Assembly: GCF_014200805.1 (NCBI RefSeq)
Contig: NZ_JACHDB010000002.1
Span: 1-64,000, forward strand
DNA: 64,000 nucleotides
Reading direction: 5' to 3'
Source of the DNA: Nocardiopsis composta
Lineage (GTDB): Bacteria; Actinomycetota; Actinomycetes; Streptosporangiales; Streptosporangiaceae
The position numbers and the translations under genes were made by a program. How positions within the stretch are numbered: position 1 is the first letter of the stretch; each line of letters starts with the position of its first letter. Below are positions 1 through 8,705 of this stretch, piece after piece. The notes beneath the pieces were generated by a model. That model worked only from the letters and a program-made list of their open reading frames with translations. It made no database searches and was not told the DNA's origin.

Positions 1-1
1 G

Positions 2-721
2 TACGACGACCTGGGCCCCAGCGGCCGCTCCGCTGTCACCGGACCCGTCCTCAACAAGCTGCGCACCGCGCTGCTGCGGCCCTGGGTGTCGCAGGTCATC
101 GCCTCCGGCCCCTCCACCATCAACCTGGCCGAGGTCTTCGACAACGGCGGACTCCTGCTGATGCGCCTGCCCAAAGGCGTCCTGGGCGAGGACACCGCCT
201 CACTGATCGGGTCGATGGCGCTGGCCTCCACCTGGCAGACCGTCACCGCCCGCGTCACCCGCCGCGAAGACGCCCGCCCCGACGTGGGCGCCTACATCGA
301 CGAGGCGCACAACTTCCTCAACCTCCCCGGCTCCCTGGCCGACATGCTCGCTGAGGCCCGCGGCTACCGGCTCGGCCTCACCCTGGCCCACCAGGCCCTC
401 GACCAGCTCCCCCTCGAACTGCGCAAAGCCCTGTCCGCCAACGCCCGCACCAAGATCTACTTCACCAGCTCACCGGAGGACGCCGCCCACCTGGAAGCCC
501 ACACCCTGCCCGAGCTGGCCGCCCACGACCTGGCCCACCTGGGCGCCTACCAGGTCGCCGTGCGCCCCCTGGTCGGCGCCCGCGAACTCGCCGCGGCCAC
601 CATGCGCACCCGCCCGCTACCGCCCGCGATCCCCGGCCGGGCCAGCGCGGTCCGCGCAGCCGCCCGCCGGCACAGCCCCGACCACCAGCCCACCCAAGGA
701 GACGAGGAGGACTTCACATGA
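2..721 (+). CDS. Conjugation ATPase (VirD4/TraD-like), C-terminal part
   Basis: The 5' end is cut off by the window: the frame is open from base 2, so the GTG at 86 is probably internal. The visible part looks like the end of a hexameric DNA-pumping or coupling ATPase of a conjugation system. It has a Walker B-like stretch (VGAYIDEAHNF) followed by GLTLAHQALDQL, as in the TraM-recognition domain of TraD/TraG proteins. Such ATPases work at the inner membrane and feed DNA or relaxase to the secretion channel. The gene overlaps the next one by ATGA, so the two are co-translated. It could also be a VirB4-type motor; the missing N-terminus would decide. Confidence 0.75.
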   Translation, partial: YDDLGPSGRSAVTGPVLNKLRTALLRPWVSQVIASGPSTINLAEVFDNGGLLLMRLPKGVLGEDTASLIGSMALASTWQTVTARVTRREDARPDVGAYIDEAHNFLNLPGSLADMLAEARGYRLGLTLAHQALDQLPLELRKALSANARTKIYFTSSPEDAAHLEAHTLPELAAHDLAHLGAYQVAVRPLVGARELAAATMRTRPLPPAIPGRASAVRAAARRHSPDHQPTQGDEEDFT

Positions 722-1542
722 GCACCACCACCGACGACGAGACCATCACGCGGCGCGGCGAGCTGGCCCGGCTGCTGACCGACCGCGACCGCGCCGTCAT
801 CGCCTCCCTGGGCGACCACCGGGTGATGACCACCCACCACCTGGCCGCCCTGCACTTCCACGACGTCGCCTCCCAGCAGGCACGCCGCCGCCTGCTCGGG
901 CTGCACCGCCGAGGCGTGCTCGACCGCTTCCGCCCCCACCTTCCGCGCGGCGGCGCCCCCTGGCACTGGGTGCTCGGCGCCGACGGCGAACACATCTACG
1001 CCGACATCCACGCCATGGACAAGCCCGCCCAGCGCCCGGGCAGCCGCATCCTCATCGCCCATTCGGCCAAGCTCGGCCACGCCCTCGGCCTCGCCGGCTG
1101 CCACGTCGAGTTCGTCAAAGCCGCCCGCTCCAGCGGTGCGCGACTGCTGCGGTGGCGCACCGAGGCCGACTGCGCCCGCCGCTGGGGCGCCCACATCCGC
1201 CCCGACGCCTACCTGCGCTGGGCCGAAACCGAGCACGCCCCGGTGCTGGAGGCGTTCCTGGAATACGACAACGGCACCGAGCCGCACTTCCGCGTCGCCC
1301 GCAAACTGCGCGGCTACACCGACCACGCCGCCGCCCACGCCCGGACCGACCACGTGCTGTTCGTCGTACCCACCGCCGCCCGCGAGTCCGGACTCGCGCG
1401 TGCGCTGGCGTCGCACACCACCCCGGCGGTGACGGTGCACCTGACCACCACCGCCCTGCTCCACGCCCCCGGCCCGGCCGCCGCCATCTGGCGCCCCGCC
1501 CACGACACCGGGCGCCTCACCCCAGGCGACATAGCGACCTGA
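718..1542 (+). CDS. Replication-relaxation family protein
   Basis: This 274-residue protein resembles the Replic_Relax family of actinobacterial plasmids and ICEs, thought to act as a DNA-binding partner in mobilisation or replication. The N-terminal ~80 residues look like a winged helix (RDRAVIASLGDHRVMTTHHL, then ARRRLLGLHRRGVLDRF). The second half is a nuclease-like fold with an acidic/aromatic core (RPDAYLRW, VLEAFLEYDNGTE). The start overlaps the stop of the conjugation ATPase gene (ATGA), which ties the two functionally. The family's biochemical role is not settled, so only the family call is firm. Confidence 0.75.
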   Translation: MSTTTDDETITRRGELARLLTDRDRAVIASLGDHRVMTTHHLAALHFHDVASQQARRRLLGLHRRGVLDRFRPHLPRGGAPWHWVLGADGEHIYADIHAMDKPAQRPGSRILIAHSAKLGHALGLAGCHVEFVKAARSSGARLLRWRTEADCARRWGAHIRPDAYLRWAETEHAPVLEAFLEYDNGTEPHFRVARKLRGYTDHAAAHARTDHVLFVVPTAARESGLARALASHTTPAVTVHLTTTALLHAPGPAAAIWRPAHDTGRLTPGDIAT

Positions 1543-1595
1543 GGCGACACCCCCGCCCGACCGCACCGGACATCTGAAAACGAAGGGGGGAGTGG

Positions 1596-2642
1596 GTGCT
1601 GAAGGTCGTCGCCGCGGCCGCCGGGCTGCTGGTGCTGCCGGTGTTCATCACCGCCATGGCCACCCCGCTCCTCGGACAACACGGGAGTGGCCCCAACGCC
1701 GCCACCGGACTCCACCCGATACTGGTCGACGCCTACACCCGCGCCGCGGTCGCCCTACCCGGCATCGAACCCGGCTGCACCGGACTCACCTGGGCCATGA
1801 TCGCCGGCATCGCCGCCGTGGAGTCCGACCACGCCGCCGGACGCGACATCGCCGGCAACGGCGACATCACCCCGCCCGTCGTCGGCCCCCGCCTCGACGG
1901 CAGCGGCGTCGGCGGCAACCTCACCCCCCACCACGACACCGACGGCGGACGCTGGGACGGCGATGCCGACTACGACCGCGCCGTCGGAGTCACCCAGCAC
2001 CTGCCCGCCAACTGGGCCGCCTACGGACGCGACGGCAACGGCGACGGTGTCGCCGACCCGCACAACGCCTACGACGCGACCCTGTCCACCGCCGTGGAGC
2101 TGTGCCGCAGCCACCCGACGGCCAAGGTCGACTTCACCGACCGCGCCCAGCTGCGCGGCGCCCTGTTCCGCTACAACCGCGCCGACTGGTACGTCGAAGA
2201 CGTCCTGGAGGCCATCGATCGCTACAGCGCCTTCAACACCACCCCCACCGCAGTGAGCGGCGACGGCCAAGGCGCCGACGCCGCCCGCTGGGCCCTGCAG
2301 CAGGTCGGCTGGCCCTACGTGTGGGGCGGGGAGAGCCGGGAGGAGGGCGGCTTCGACTGCTCCGGGCTGGTGCTGGCCGCCTGGGCGCATGCCGGGGTCG
2401 ATCTCCCGCGTGTGACCACCGACCAGTTCACCACCGGCACCCCCGTGGAGCTGGACGAGCTGCGCCCAGGCGACCTGCTCTTCTACGACACCGGCGGCCC
2501 CGGCCCTCCGCCCGCCCACGTCACGATGTATGTGGGCGAGGGGCAGATGGTCAACGCGCCCTCCACCGGCAAGAAGATCCGCGTCGAACCGGTGGAGGGG
2601 GATTACTACAGCCCGCGCTTCATGGGCGCCCGCAGGCCGTGA
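1596..2642 (+). CDS. Bifunctional cell-wall hydrolase: lytic transglycosylase-like + NlpC/P60
   Basis: The 348-residue protein starts at GTG after a GAAGGGGGG ribosome site. An N-terminal hydrophobic segment (residues 2-22) acts as signal or anchor. Residues ~45-215 resemble a lytic transglycosylase: a Glu in AGIAAVESDH, then GVTQHLPANW and a calcium-like DGNGDGVADP loop. Residues ~228-345 form an NlpC/P60 peptidase with Cys255 in FDCSGL and His308 in AHVTMYVG. Such two-domain enzymes open peptidoglycan locally so that a conjugation channel can pass (VirB1/TcpG role). Position right behind the conjugation genes supports this. Confidence 0.88.
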   Translation: MLKVVAAAAGLLVLPVFITAMATPLLGQHGSGPNAATGLHPILVDAYTRAAVALPGIEPGCTGLTWAMIAGIAAVESDHAAGRDIAGNGDITPPVVGPRLDGSGVGGNLTPHHDTDGGRWDGDADYDRAVGVTQHLPANWAAYGRDGNGDGVADPHNAYDATLSTAVELCRSHPTAKVDFTDRAQLRGALFRYNRADWYVEDVLEAIDRYSAFNTTPTAVSGDGQGADAARWALQQVGWPYVWGGESREEGGFDCSGLVLAAWAHAGVDLPRVTTDQFTTGTPVELDELRPGDLLFYDTGGPGPPPAHVTMYVGEGQMVNAPSTGKKIRVEPVEGDYYSPRFMGARRP

Positions 2643-2888
2643 GGCTGCGACCCGGAAACGGGGTCTGGCCTCTCAGGGGACGCCCCCCCATGGAAACGCA
2701 CCGAAAAAAAGCATCCGTAGCCTCTGGCCAGGGACTTCGTCGCTTTAGAGGAAAAATAAAACTTTGGTTCGTAGCCAATGGTGCACATCTGGCTTCTACC
2801 TAGAGGAAAACAAGCGGGGTGACGGTGCATCCTCATGTCGTACCGGCCGATCACAACTTGGACTGAGCAACGAGGTAAGGAGACGTTC

Positions 2889-3641
2889 ATGCCATATGGA
2901 AGATTTGGAGGACGAGCCAGGCGCTCGCGGCCTGAAGAGTTGGAGTGCGCCTTGAAGGCGCTGGTCCATCCTTTGCGGCGGAAGATGCGCCAGCAGAGGC
3001 TGAGCCAGGGGCAGATCGCCCTCTATCTCGGATGTGACCGCTCCAGGGTGTCGCGTGCGCTGTCCGGGAGGGAGCTGCCGCCTCTGAGTAGGATCGAGGA
3101 GATCGCCGAGCTGGTCGGCGCTGATGTCGAGCAGGCGCGGCAGCAGTGGCGTCGCGCCGCAGCACTGCACCGTAAGGCCCAGACGAGTGCAGCTGAAGGC
3201 GGACCCCCGCAAGGAATGGCGAACTATCCCGACTTTCTTCAGGCTCTGAACGAGCTGCGCTTTCAGAACGACCTGTCCCAGCGAGAACTCGTCCGGCGTG
3301 ACACAACCGGGAAACTCACCCGCTCCACGGTGGGCGCCGTCCTACGCGGGGAGCGTAGTGCCACCCTGGCCATGGTGGTCGCCTATGTGCGCGCCTGCGG
3401 CGTGAGCGAGCTGGCCGTGAACGCCTGGGAGAGCGCCTGGGAACGCCTGGCCTATCCGCACATGCTGCATCAGCACTACCTCCGGTGGTTGGGGATGAAG
3501 CGGCGGGAGTGCGCCGAGAGGATGCGGCTCGAAGAGGCCCGCTACGGAAGGCCAGCGGGCCGGTGGTGGGCGCGGGAGCTCAGGCGGTGCCCATCAGATC
3601 GAGAGGGACCGGGGTCGGTAGGAACCGGGCCCAGACGGTGA
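2889..3641 (+). CDS. Helix-turn-helix regulator with two HTH units
   Basis: I chose the ATG at 2889 because AAGGAG lies at 2877-2882; an upstream in-frame ATG at 2835 has no such site. The 250-residue product has an XRE-like HTH near residues 35-75 (LSQGQIALYLGCDRSRVSRAL) and a second similar unit near 112-150 (LSQRELVRRD..LTRSTVGAVLRG). The C-terminus is basic and probably disordered. The 3' end overlaps the convergent ATPase gene by 62 bases. It is preceded by an AT-rich patch (2740-2830) that stands out in this GC-rich DNA and probably holds its promoter. Likely a regulator of the ICE; its target is unknown. Confidence 0.7.
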   Translation: MPYGRFGGRARRSRPEELECALKALVHPLRRKMRQQRLSQGQIALYLGCDRSRVSRALSGRELPPLSRIEEIAELVGADVEQARQQWRRAAALHRKAQTSAAEGGPPQGMANYPDFLQALNELRFQNDLSQRELVRRDTTGKLTRSTVGAVLRGERSATLAMVVAYVRACGVSELAVNAWESAWERLAYPHMLHQHYLRWLGMKRRECAERMRLEEARYGRPAGRWWARELRRCPSDREGPGSVGTGPRR

Positions 3642-4047
3642 CGGTGTCCCGACCTCGACGGATCCCCCAGGCATCGGAGACGGCCTCCACGATGGTCAGC
3701 CCCCGCCCGGTTTCTCCCCCGGGCGAGTCGGCACCTTCCTCGGGCAGGGCGTAGGGCGAGGGCTGGGTCCAGGGGAGGACCGGGTTGGTCACGGCGACCT
3801 CGACTTCGGGGCCGCAGCGAAAGATGCATACCCGCATCTTGCGGCCGCGCCGGGGTGGGGCGCCGTGCAGGAGGGCGTTGGTGACCAGTTCGCTGACGAC
3901 CAGCGCGGCGTCGTCGACGCGGGGGTGGTTGCGCAGTTTGCGGCGGGCCCAGGCGCGCAGGCGGGGTACCGAGCGCATGTCGGGGCGGATGGGGCGGGCG
4001 TAGCGGCGCACGCGGGCGACCCGGGAAGGAGGGCAGACAGCGGCCAT
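3580..4047 (-). CDS. Anti-sigma-factor-like ATP-binding protein (HATPase_c, RsbW family)
   Basis: A 155-residue GHKL-fold ATP-binding protein with an N-box (ELVTNALLHG) and a G-box (GRGLTIVEAVSDAWG). This is the compact single-domain type that actinobacteria use as anti-sigma factors or serine kinases of anti-anti-sigma factors. In Streptomyces such proteins often sit beside an HTH regulator (the BldB/Xre-DUF397 style of pairing), and here the convergent neighbour is also an HTH protein. No sigma or anti-sigma partner is seen in the window, so the partner is unknown. The start is the ATG at 4047 with a modest GAAGGG upstream. Confidence 0.8.
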   Translation of the reverse strand: MAAVCPPSRVARVRRYARPIRPDMRSVPRLRAWARRKLRNHPRVDDAALVVSELVTNALLHGAPPRRGRKMRVCIFRCGPEVEVAVTNPVLPWTQPSPYALPEEGADSPGGETGRGLTIVEAVSDAWGIRRGRDTVTVWARFLPTPVPLDLMGTA

Positions 4048-4305
4048 GGGGTTTTCCCTTCGGTGTGGCGCCGCCGGGTGCGGCGCGGTCGGGGCTATGG
4101 GCGCTCTTCTCGGCGAGGTCCTTCAAGGCCGCCGGCGAAAGGTCCTTGAGGTTCTTGGCTTCCTGGGCGGATCGGGCGGAACAGGGGAAGCAGGGCTTTT
4201 CCGGCGCTCCGGTCTTTTCGCGGGTCGGTGCTGGTAGCCGCGTTGGACAATTGCGGACTGTGTTTTTCGTGTCGTTTTTCGCGACTCTTAGTTGTGGAAA
4301 CGGGG

Positions 4306-4334
4306 TTGTCGGGGTGCGGGGTGTGGCTTAGAGT
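4306..4334 (+). promoter_or_regulatory. Candidate sigma70-type promoter for the 4389 operon
   Basis: TTGTCG at 4306-4311 and TAGAGT at 4329-4334 are separated by exactly 17 bases, inside a locally AT-richer stretch of the 341-base gap 4048-4388. Transcription would start about 48 bases before the GTG of the lipoprotein gene. The match is by eye only. The rest of the gap shows no gene and presumably also holds the divergent promoter of the ATPase gene ending at 4047. Confidence 0.4.
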
Positions 4335-4388
4335 CATCACCGCTTCGGAAAGTAATCGCTTGATCGCGCTCCGAATCGGAGGTGGGTT

Positions 4389-4910
4389 GTGCGGGCGGTG
4401 GCCGCATTCGGATTGATCCTTGGGGTCTTGCCCGCCGCGGCGGGGTGCTCGGCCGATGCCGGCGAGACCGCCGAGGGGGAGTCCGTGGCGCCCTCGCCGA
4501 GCAGCGCCGGGGCTGAGGAGCGGGCCTTGGATGCCTATGAAGGGCTGATGGGGGCGATCGTGGAGGGCTCTCACGAAGGGGCCACCGGTCACCCCGACAT
4601 CGCCTGGTACGCCAAGGGGCAGGCCAGGGAGTTGGCCGAGGACATGCTCAACGGCACCCGCGCCACGGGCGAGCCCGACCTGGCCCCCGAAGTGACCGAG
4701 GTCGACCTGGAAGACGATCCGCCCACGATCGTCATCGAGGACTGCGCGGACGGGTCGGAATGGCTGATCGTCGAAGAAGACCTTGAAGGGTTGGAGGAGC
4801 CTCCGCAGGAGGAAGGCCTCCGGTTGCAGACAGCGACGGTTACCGAGGAATCCGGCGGATGGCAGGTCGAAAAACTCTGGATTGGTGACACCGGCGGATG
4901 CGACCGGTGA
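4389..4910 (+). CDS. Secreted lipoprotein of unknown function
   Basis: The 173-residue product starts at GTG after CGGAGG (4377-4382). It begins with a short signal peptide ending in a lipobox (LPAAAGC), so it is likely a membrane-anchored lipoprotein. The mature part is acidic (many Glu/Asp) with two Cys near the middle and end (IVIEDCADG, DTGGCDR) that could pair. No family was recognised. The gene overlaps the next secreted-protein gene by 13 bases and heads the Tad operon, so it may be an envelope part of the pilus machine. That is inference from position. Confidence 0.65.
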   Translation: MRAVAAFGLILGVLPAAAGCSADAGETAEGESVAPSPSSAGAEERALDAYEGLMGAIVEGSHEGATGHPDIAWYAKGQARELAEDMLNGTRATGEPDLAPEVTEVDLEDDPPTIVIEDCADGSEWLIVEEDLEGLEEPPQEEGLRLQTATVTEESGGWQVEKLWIGDTGGCDR

Positions 4911-5722
4911 CGGTGTTCACGTGTGCGTTGACTATCGCCGCTTTCCCCGCCCTGGGGACAGCCCATGCTGACGAGGGGGGCGGGTTCCGCGGGATGGCCG
5001 ACTGCTCCGGTTCTTCCTGCGGAGTTACCGCTCGTTCGGAGACGTCGGGGTCCAGCGGCAGCGGGGGCGGCGGTGCAGGTGGTGGTTCCGGCGGGTCGTC
5101 TCCTTCTTCTGCGGGGGCGGCGGTGGCCAAGCCGGTCTCGGTGTGCTCGGAACCGGAGAACGGAGAGGGGCACTGCACCACCACCCTGTCGGTGCCCGGG
5201 CAAGGTGAGGACGGCGGGGAGGCGGTGCCGGTGGTGGACTTCGCGGCGCTGGCCGAGCAGGCCCGCGCCGAGCTGACGGTGCCCGACCCGGTGATCGGCT
5301 CGGCACCTCCGACCGAGGGGACGCTGGTGGTCGCCTTCCCGGTGTGGCTGTGGATCCAGGCCGAGGCGTGGGAGCCGCGCACCGCCGAAGCCTCGACGGG
5401 CGGCGAATCGGTGCAGGTCACCGCCACCCCGGCCGAGGTGGTCTGGGAGATGGGCGATGGGGCCTCGGTGCGCTGCGCCGGGGCGGGGACGCCGTTCAAT
5501 GCCGCGGTGCATGTGGCGGGTGATCCGTCGCCGGACTGCGGCCATACCTACCGTTCCTCCTCCAAGAACCGGGGCGGGGCCGACACCGTCACCGCCCGCT
5601 GGTCTTGGGATGTGGAGTGGTCGTCCTCCTCAGGGGAGGGCGGGGAGATGGGGCCCTTGGAGACTTCGGCGTCGGTGGAGGTGGAGGTGGTCGAGGTGCA
5701 CTCGCTGGTGACCCAGGGCTGA
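4898..5722 (+). CDS. Secreted protein with PKD-like domain, Tad operon
   Basis: The 274-residue product has a signal peptide (residues ~1-24, cleavage after AHA), then a Gly/Ser-rich disordered stretch (residues ~47-70). The C-terminal half contains a beta-sandwich-like segment with VVWEMGDGASVRCAG and DCGHTYRSSS, reminiscent of the PKD domain in proteins of actinobacterial pilus/conjugation clusters. Several Cys could form disulfides outside the cell. The start overlaps the end of the lipoprotein gene, so the two are expressed together. Role unknown; surface exposure is inferred from the signal peptide and domain. Confidence 0.65.
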   Translation: MRPVTVFTCALTIAAFPALGTAHADEGGGFRGMADCSGSSCGVTARSETSGSSGSGGGGAGGGSGGSSPSSAGAAVAKPVSVCSEPENGEGHCTTTLSVPGQGEDGGEAVPVVDFAALAEQARAELTVPDPVIGSAPPTEGTLVVAFPVWLWIQAEAWEPRTAEASTGGESVQVTATPAEVVWEMGDGASVRCAGAGTPFNAAVHVAGDPSPDCGHTYRSSSKNRGGADTVTARWSWDVEWSSSSGEGGEMGPLETSASVEVEVVEVHSLVTQG

Positions 5723-5773
5723 CCGACCCCGCTGCCGGGGTGCGGGCAGGGAAGTGATGAAGGAGGGGACGGG

Positions 5774-6466
5774 ATGGAGACGGACGGGGCCCGCCTAGGG
5801 CATCCGATGATCCGACGAAAAGGGCGGGTTGCGGTGAGCCGGTCCTGGAAGTGGGGAGCGGCCGGGGCCGGGATGGTCGCTTTGGGGGCGCTGCTGGCGG
5901 TGTGGGGGGCCATGGCGGCCACCGAGCGCGGCCAGGTGGCCGTGGCCGCCCGGGACCTGCCGGTGGGCCACGTCATCGGAGAGGACGACCTGCGCCTGGT
6001 GGAGGCCACCGGGCTGCCCCAGAGCGAGTTCGCCGGGGACGGGGCGGCCCAGGTCGTGGGCCGGCGCACCGTGGTGCCGCTGCAGACGGGCACCCCGGTG
6101 CCCCAGAGCGCGCTGAGTGAGCAGGACTGGCCCGGGTGGGGGCAGGCGGTGGTGGCCGCCGCGCTGCCCGAGGCCGCTGTGCCCGAGACCGCGGGCATGG
6201 GCACCCCGGTGTGGGTGGTGCTCACCGGCGCAGCCGAGGGCGAGGAGGGCGGGCCGGGGGCGGTTGAGGCCCGGGTGCACTCGCTGCGTGAGGCCGAGAC
6301 CGGGGACGGCGCCGAGCGCCTGGTGCACCTGGAGGTGGAGGCCGCCGATGCCCCGGCGGTGGCCGCGGCCTCGGCCGCCCAGGCGATGCGGCTGGTGGTC
6401 GTGGAGGGCGGCCTCACCCCCGAACAGGCCGCCCAGCAAGACAGGGATGCGGAGGAGGAGAAATGA
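5774..6466 (+). CDS. SAF-domain pilus assembly protein (CpaB/RcpC-like)
   Basis: A 230-residue protein with an N-terminal membrane segment (residues ~30-50, GAGMVALGALLAVWGAMAA). A SAF domain follows (VAARDLPVGHVIGEDDLRLVE and VVGRRTVVPLQTGTPV), the signature of CpaB/RcpC proteins of Tad pili, which help the pilus cross the cell wall. The start is the ATG at 5774 after AAGGAGG. The gene ends inside an ATGA overlap with the next ATPase gene. It is the first recognisable Tad component of the operon. Confidence 0.8.
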   Translation: METDGARLGHPMIRRKGRVAVSRSWKWGAAGAGMVALGALLAVWGAMAATERGQVAVAARDLPVGHVIGEDDLRLVEATGLPQSEFAGDGAAQVVGRRTVVPLQTGTPVPQSALSEQDWPGWGQAVVAAALPEAAVPETAGMGTPVWVVLTGAAEGEEGGPGAVEARVHSLREAETGDGAERLVHLEVEAADAPAVAAASAAQAMRLVVVEGGLTPEQAAQQDRDAEEEK

Positions 6467-7368
6467 TCGTCGCACTCTGCTCACTGGCGGGTTCGCCCGG
6501 GGTGACGACGCTGGCGGGGGCGCTGGTCTCCTGCTGGCCCGCAACGCCGGTGTGCGTGCCGGTGCTGGTGGAGGCCGATGCCTCCGGCGGTGACATGGCG
6601 GTGTGGCACCGCCGCCCCAGCGGGCGGGGCCTGGTCTCGTTGGCCGCGGCCAGCCGCCGGCCCCGCTCCGCCGACGGGGAAGGGGTGGACAACCCGCTGT
6701 TGGAGCACGCGGTGGAGGTGGCCGGCGGGGTGCGCGTGGTGGCGGCCGCCCCGGCCGCCCACCAGGCCGCCGGGGCGGTGCACCAGCTCGCCCAGACCCC
6801 CGGGTTGCTGCACGAGGGCCGCGTGGTCGTGCTGGATGTGGGCCGGATCAGCCCGGGCATGCCCGGGGTGGGCCTGCTCGCCCAGGCCGATGCGGTCGTG
6901 GTGGCGGTGCGCGAAGACGTGGCCCAGCTGGTGCGCGTGGCCGAGTGCGCCCAGGTGGTCTCTCGCCTGGAGGAGGCCGGGGTGCGGGTGGGCGCCGCCG
7001 TCACCCCCGCGGGCCCGGGCAAGGCGCGGTTCAGCGATGGCGAGATCGGTGCGCAGATCGGCCTGCCGGTATGGAGCCGTGTCCCCTACGACCCGCTGGG
7101 CACGGCCCACCTGCGCGGGGAGGAGCTGCCGGCCGGGCGCAGCCTGGCGGCGCGCCTGCGCCAGCGCCTGCGCGAGCGGCGTGATGTGGCGGCGGCCGAG
7201 TGGATGCCGCTGATGCGCACCGCCCGCTGCTTGGCCGAGCGGTTGGACGCCCTCAGCGCCCGCCGTCCCCGCCGGGCGCCTTCTCCGGTGGCGCCACCGG
7301 CTGCGGTGCCGGCCGAGCGCGTTCCCGCGCCGGCCGGTGCTGGGGTGCGGGAGGCGGTTGCGGCATGA
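6463..7368 (+). CDS. CpaE/MinD-like ATPase relative with a lysine-less P-loop
   Basis: A 301-residue SIMIBI-class protein placed where Tad operons carry CpaE/TadZ, which puts the pilus machine at its site in the cell. The N-terminus reads LCSLAGSPGVTTLAGAL, the place of the deviant Walker A motif, but both lysines expected in KGGxGKT are missing. VVLDVGRISPG fits the switch region. ATP hydrolysis is therefore doubtful, while dimer or membrane binding may be kept. ATGA overlaps on both sides show tight coupling with the SAF protein and TadA genes. The Pro/Ala-rich C-terminus is probably a flexible tail. Confidence 0.75.
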   Translation: MIVALCSLAGSPGVTTLAGALVSCWPATPVCVPVLVEADASGGDMAVWHRRPSGRGLVSLAAASRRPRSADGEGVDNPLLEHAVEVAGGVRVVAAAPAAHQAAGAVHQLAQTPGLLHEGRVVVLDVGRISPGMPGVGLLAQADAVVVAVREDVAQLVRVAECAQVVSRLEEAGVRVGAAVTPAGPGKARFSDGEIGAQIGLPVWSRVPYDPLGTAHLRGEELPAGRSLAARLRQRLRERRDVAAAEWMPLMRTARCLAERLDALSARRPRRAPSPVAPPAAVPAERVPAPAGAGVREAVAA

Positions 7369-8705
7369 CCCCTGCGGCTTCCCCGGCGGCGCCCGGGGTT
7401 TCCCCGGCAGCGCCCACAGATCCTTCGGCGGTGCCCGCGGAGGTGGTGGAGCGGGTCGTCCGAACCCTCACCGACCGCCTGGCGGCATCTGCCGGAGACC
7501 CCGATGAGGATGCGGCCGCCCAGCGCAGGCGCGCCTCGGCGCTGCTGGACGAGGAGCTGGACCGCATCGCCGCCGACGCGCTGAGCAGCGGGCGCCGCGT
7601 CCTGGCACCGGAACAGGAGGCACACCTGCGCGCCCAGGTGCTGGCCCGGGTGTGCGGGCTGGGCGGCCTGGAAGCGCTGCTGGCCGAACCCGGCGTGCAG
7701 AACATCAACATCACCGGCGAGCGCGTCGTGGTCGACTTCGGCGGCGGGCGGCGCGAGCAGCGCCCGCCGGTGGCCGCCGGCGACGCCGACCTCATCGCCC
7801 TGGTGCGCCGCATCGCCGCCACCAGCGGGACCGGGGAGCGGCGCTTCGACGCCTCGGCACCGCTGCTGTCCATGGAGCTGGGCGACGGTTCTCGGCTGTC
7901 GGCGGTGATGGACGTTTCCCGGCGGGTGGCGGTGGCCATCCGCCGCCACCCCGACCAGGCCCTGACCATGGACGACCTGCAGGCCTCGGGCATGGTCGAC
8001 GCCACGGCGCGGCGTCTTCTGGCCGCCGCGGTCGGGGCCCGGTTGAACGTGTTGATCGCCGGGGCCACCGGCGCGGGCAAGACCACGCTGCTGCGTGCAC
8101 TGGCCTATGCCGCGATCCCGCCCACCGAACGGCTGATCACCATCGAGGACAGCCTCGAACTCGGGCTCGACCGCGCCCACCCGGAGTGCGTGGCGATGCA
8201 GGCCCGGCCCGCCAACATCGAAGGGGCCGGCGAGATCACCCTGGCCGAGCTGGTGCGCCACGCCCTGCGGATGTCGCCGGACCGGGTGATCGTCGGCGAG
8301 ACCCGGGGGCCGGAGACCATCGCGCTGCTCAACGCGATGTCGATGGGCACCGACGGGTCCATGGCCACCATCCACGCCTCTTCGTCGCAGGGGGCGTTCA
8401 CCAAGATCGCCGCCTACACCGCCCAAGCCCCCGAACGCCTCGGGCTGGAGGCGACCAACCTGCTCATCGCCTCGGCGGTGCACCTGGTCGTCCACATCGC
8501 CTCCGGGCCGCACGGGGCGCGGCGGGTGGCCAGCATCCGGGAGGTGGTCGGCGCCGAAGGCGCCCAGGTCGCCTCCAACGAGATCTACCGGCGCACCGGC
8601 GGCGAACCGGGAGCGCTGGTGGTGCCGCCCGGCCCGGCCACCGCCACCGCCCTGGCCGCATGTGGTTTCGACAGCGCCCGGGAGTACGCGGGAGGTGCCT
8701 GGTGA
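7365..8705 (+). CDS. tadA: Tad pilus ATPase, CpaF/TadA family
   Basis: The ATG at 7365 overlaps the previous stop (ATGA) and is preferred over the longer reading frame from 7200. The 446-residue secretion ATPase has a Walker A (GATGAGKTTLLRA, Lys239), an Asp box/Walker B region (LITIEDSLELGL, VIVGETRGPE) and a His box (MATIHASSS). It would power assembly of Flp-type pili at the inner membrane. About 70 N-terminal residues are Ala/Pro-rich and look disordered. The following TadB gene starts in a GTGA overlap. Confidence 0.92.
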   Translation: MTPAASPAAPGVSPAAPTDPSAVPAEVVERVVRTLTDRLAASAGDPDEDAAAQRRRASALLDEELDRIAADALSSGRRVLAPEQEAHLRAQVLARVCGLGGLEALLAEPGVQNINITGERVVVDFGGGRREQRPPVAAGDADLIALVRRIAATSGTGERRFDASAPLLSMELGDGSRLSAVMDVSRRVAVAIRRHPDQALTMDDLQASGMVDATARRLLAAAVGARLNVLIAGATGAGKTTLLRALAYAAIPPTERLITIEDSLELGLDRAHPECVAMQARPANIEGAGEITLAELVRHALRMSPDRVIVGETRGPETIALLNAMSMGTDGSMATIHASSSQGAFTKIAAYTAQAPERLGLEATNLLIASAVHLVVHIASGPHGARRVASIREVVGAEGAQVASNEIYRRTGGEPGALVVPPGPATATALAACGFDSAREYAGGAW

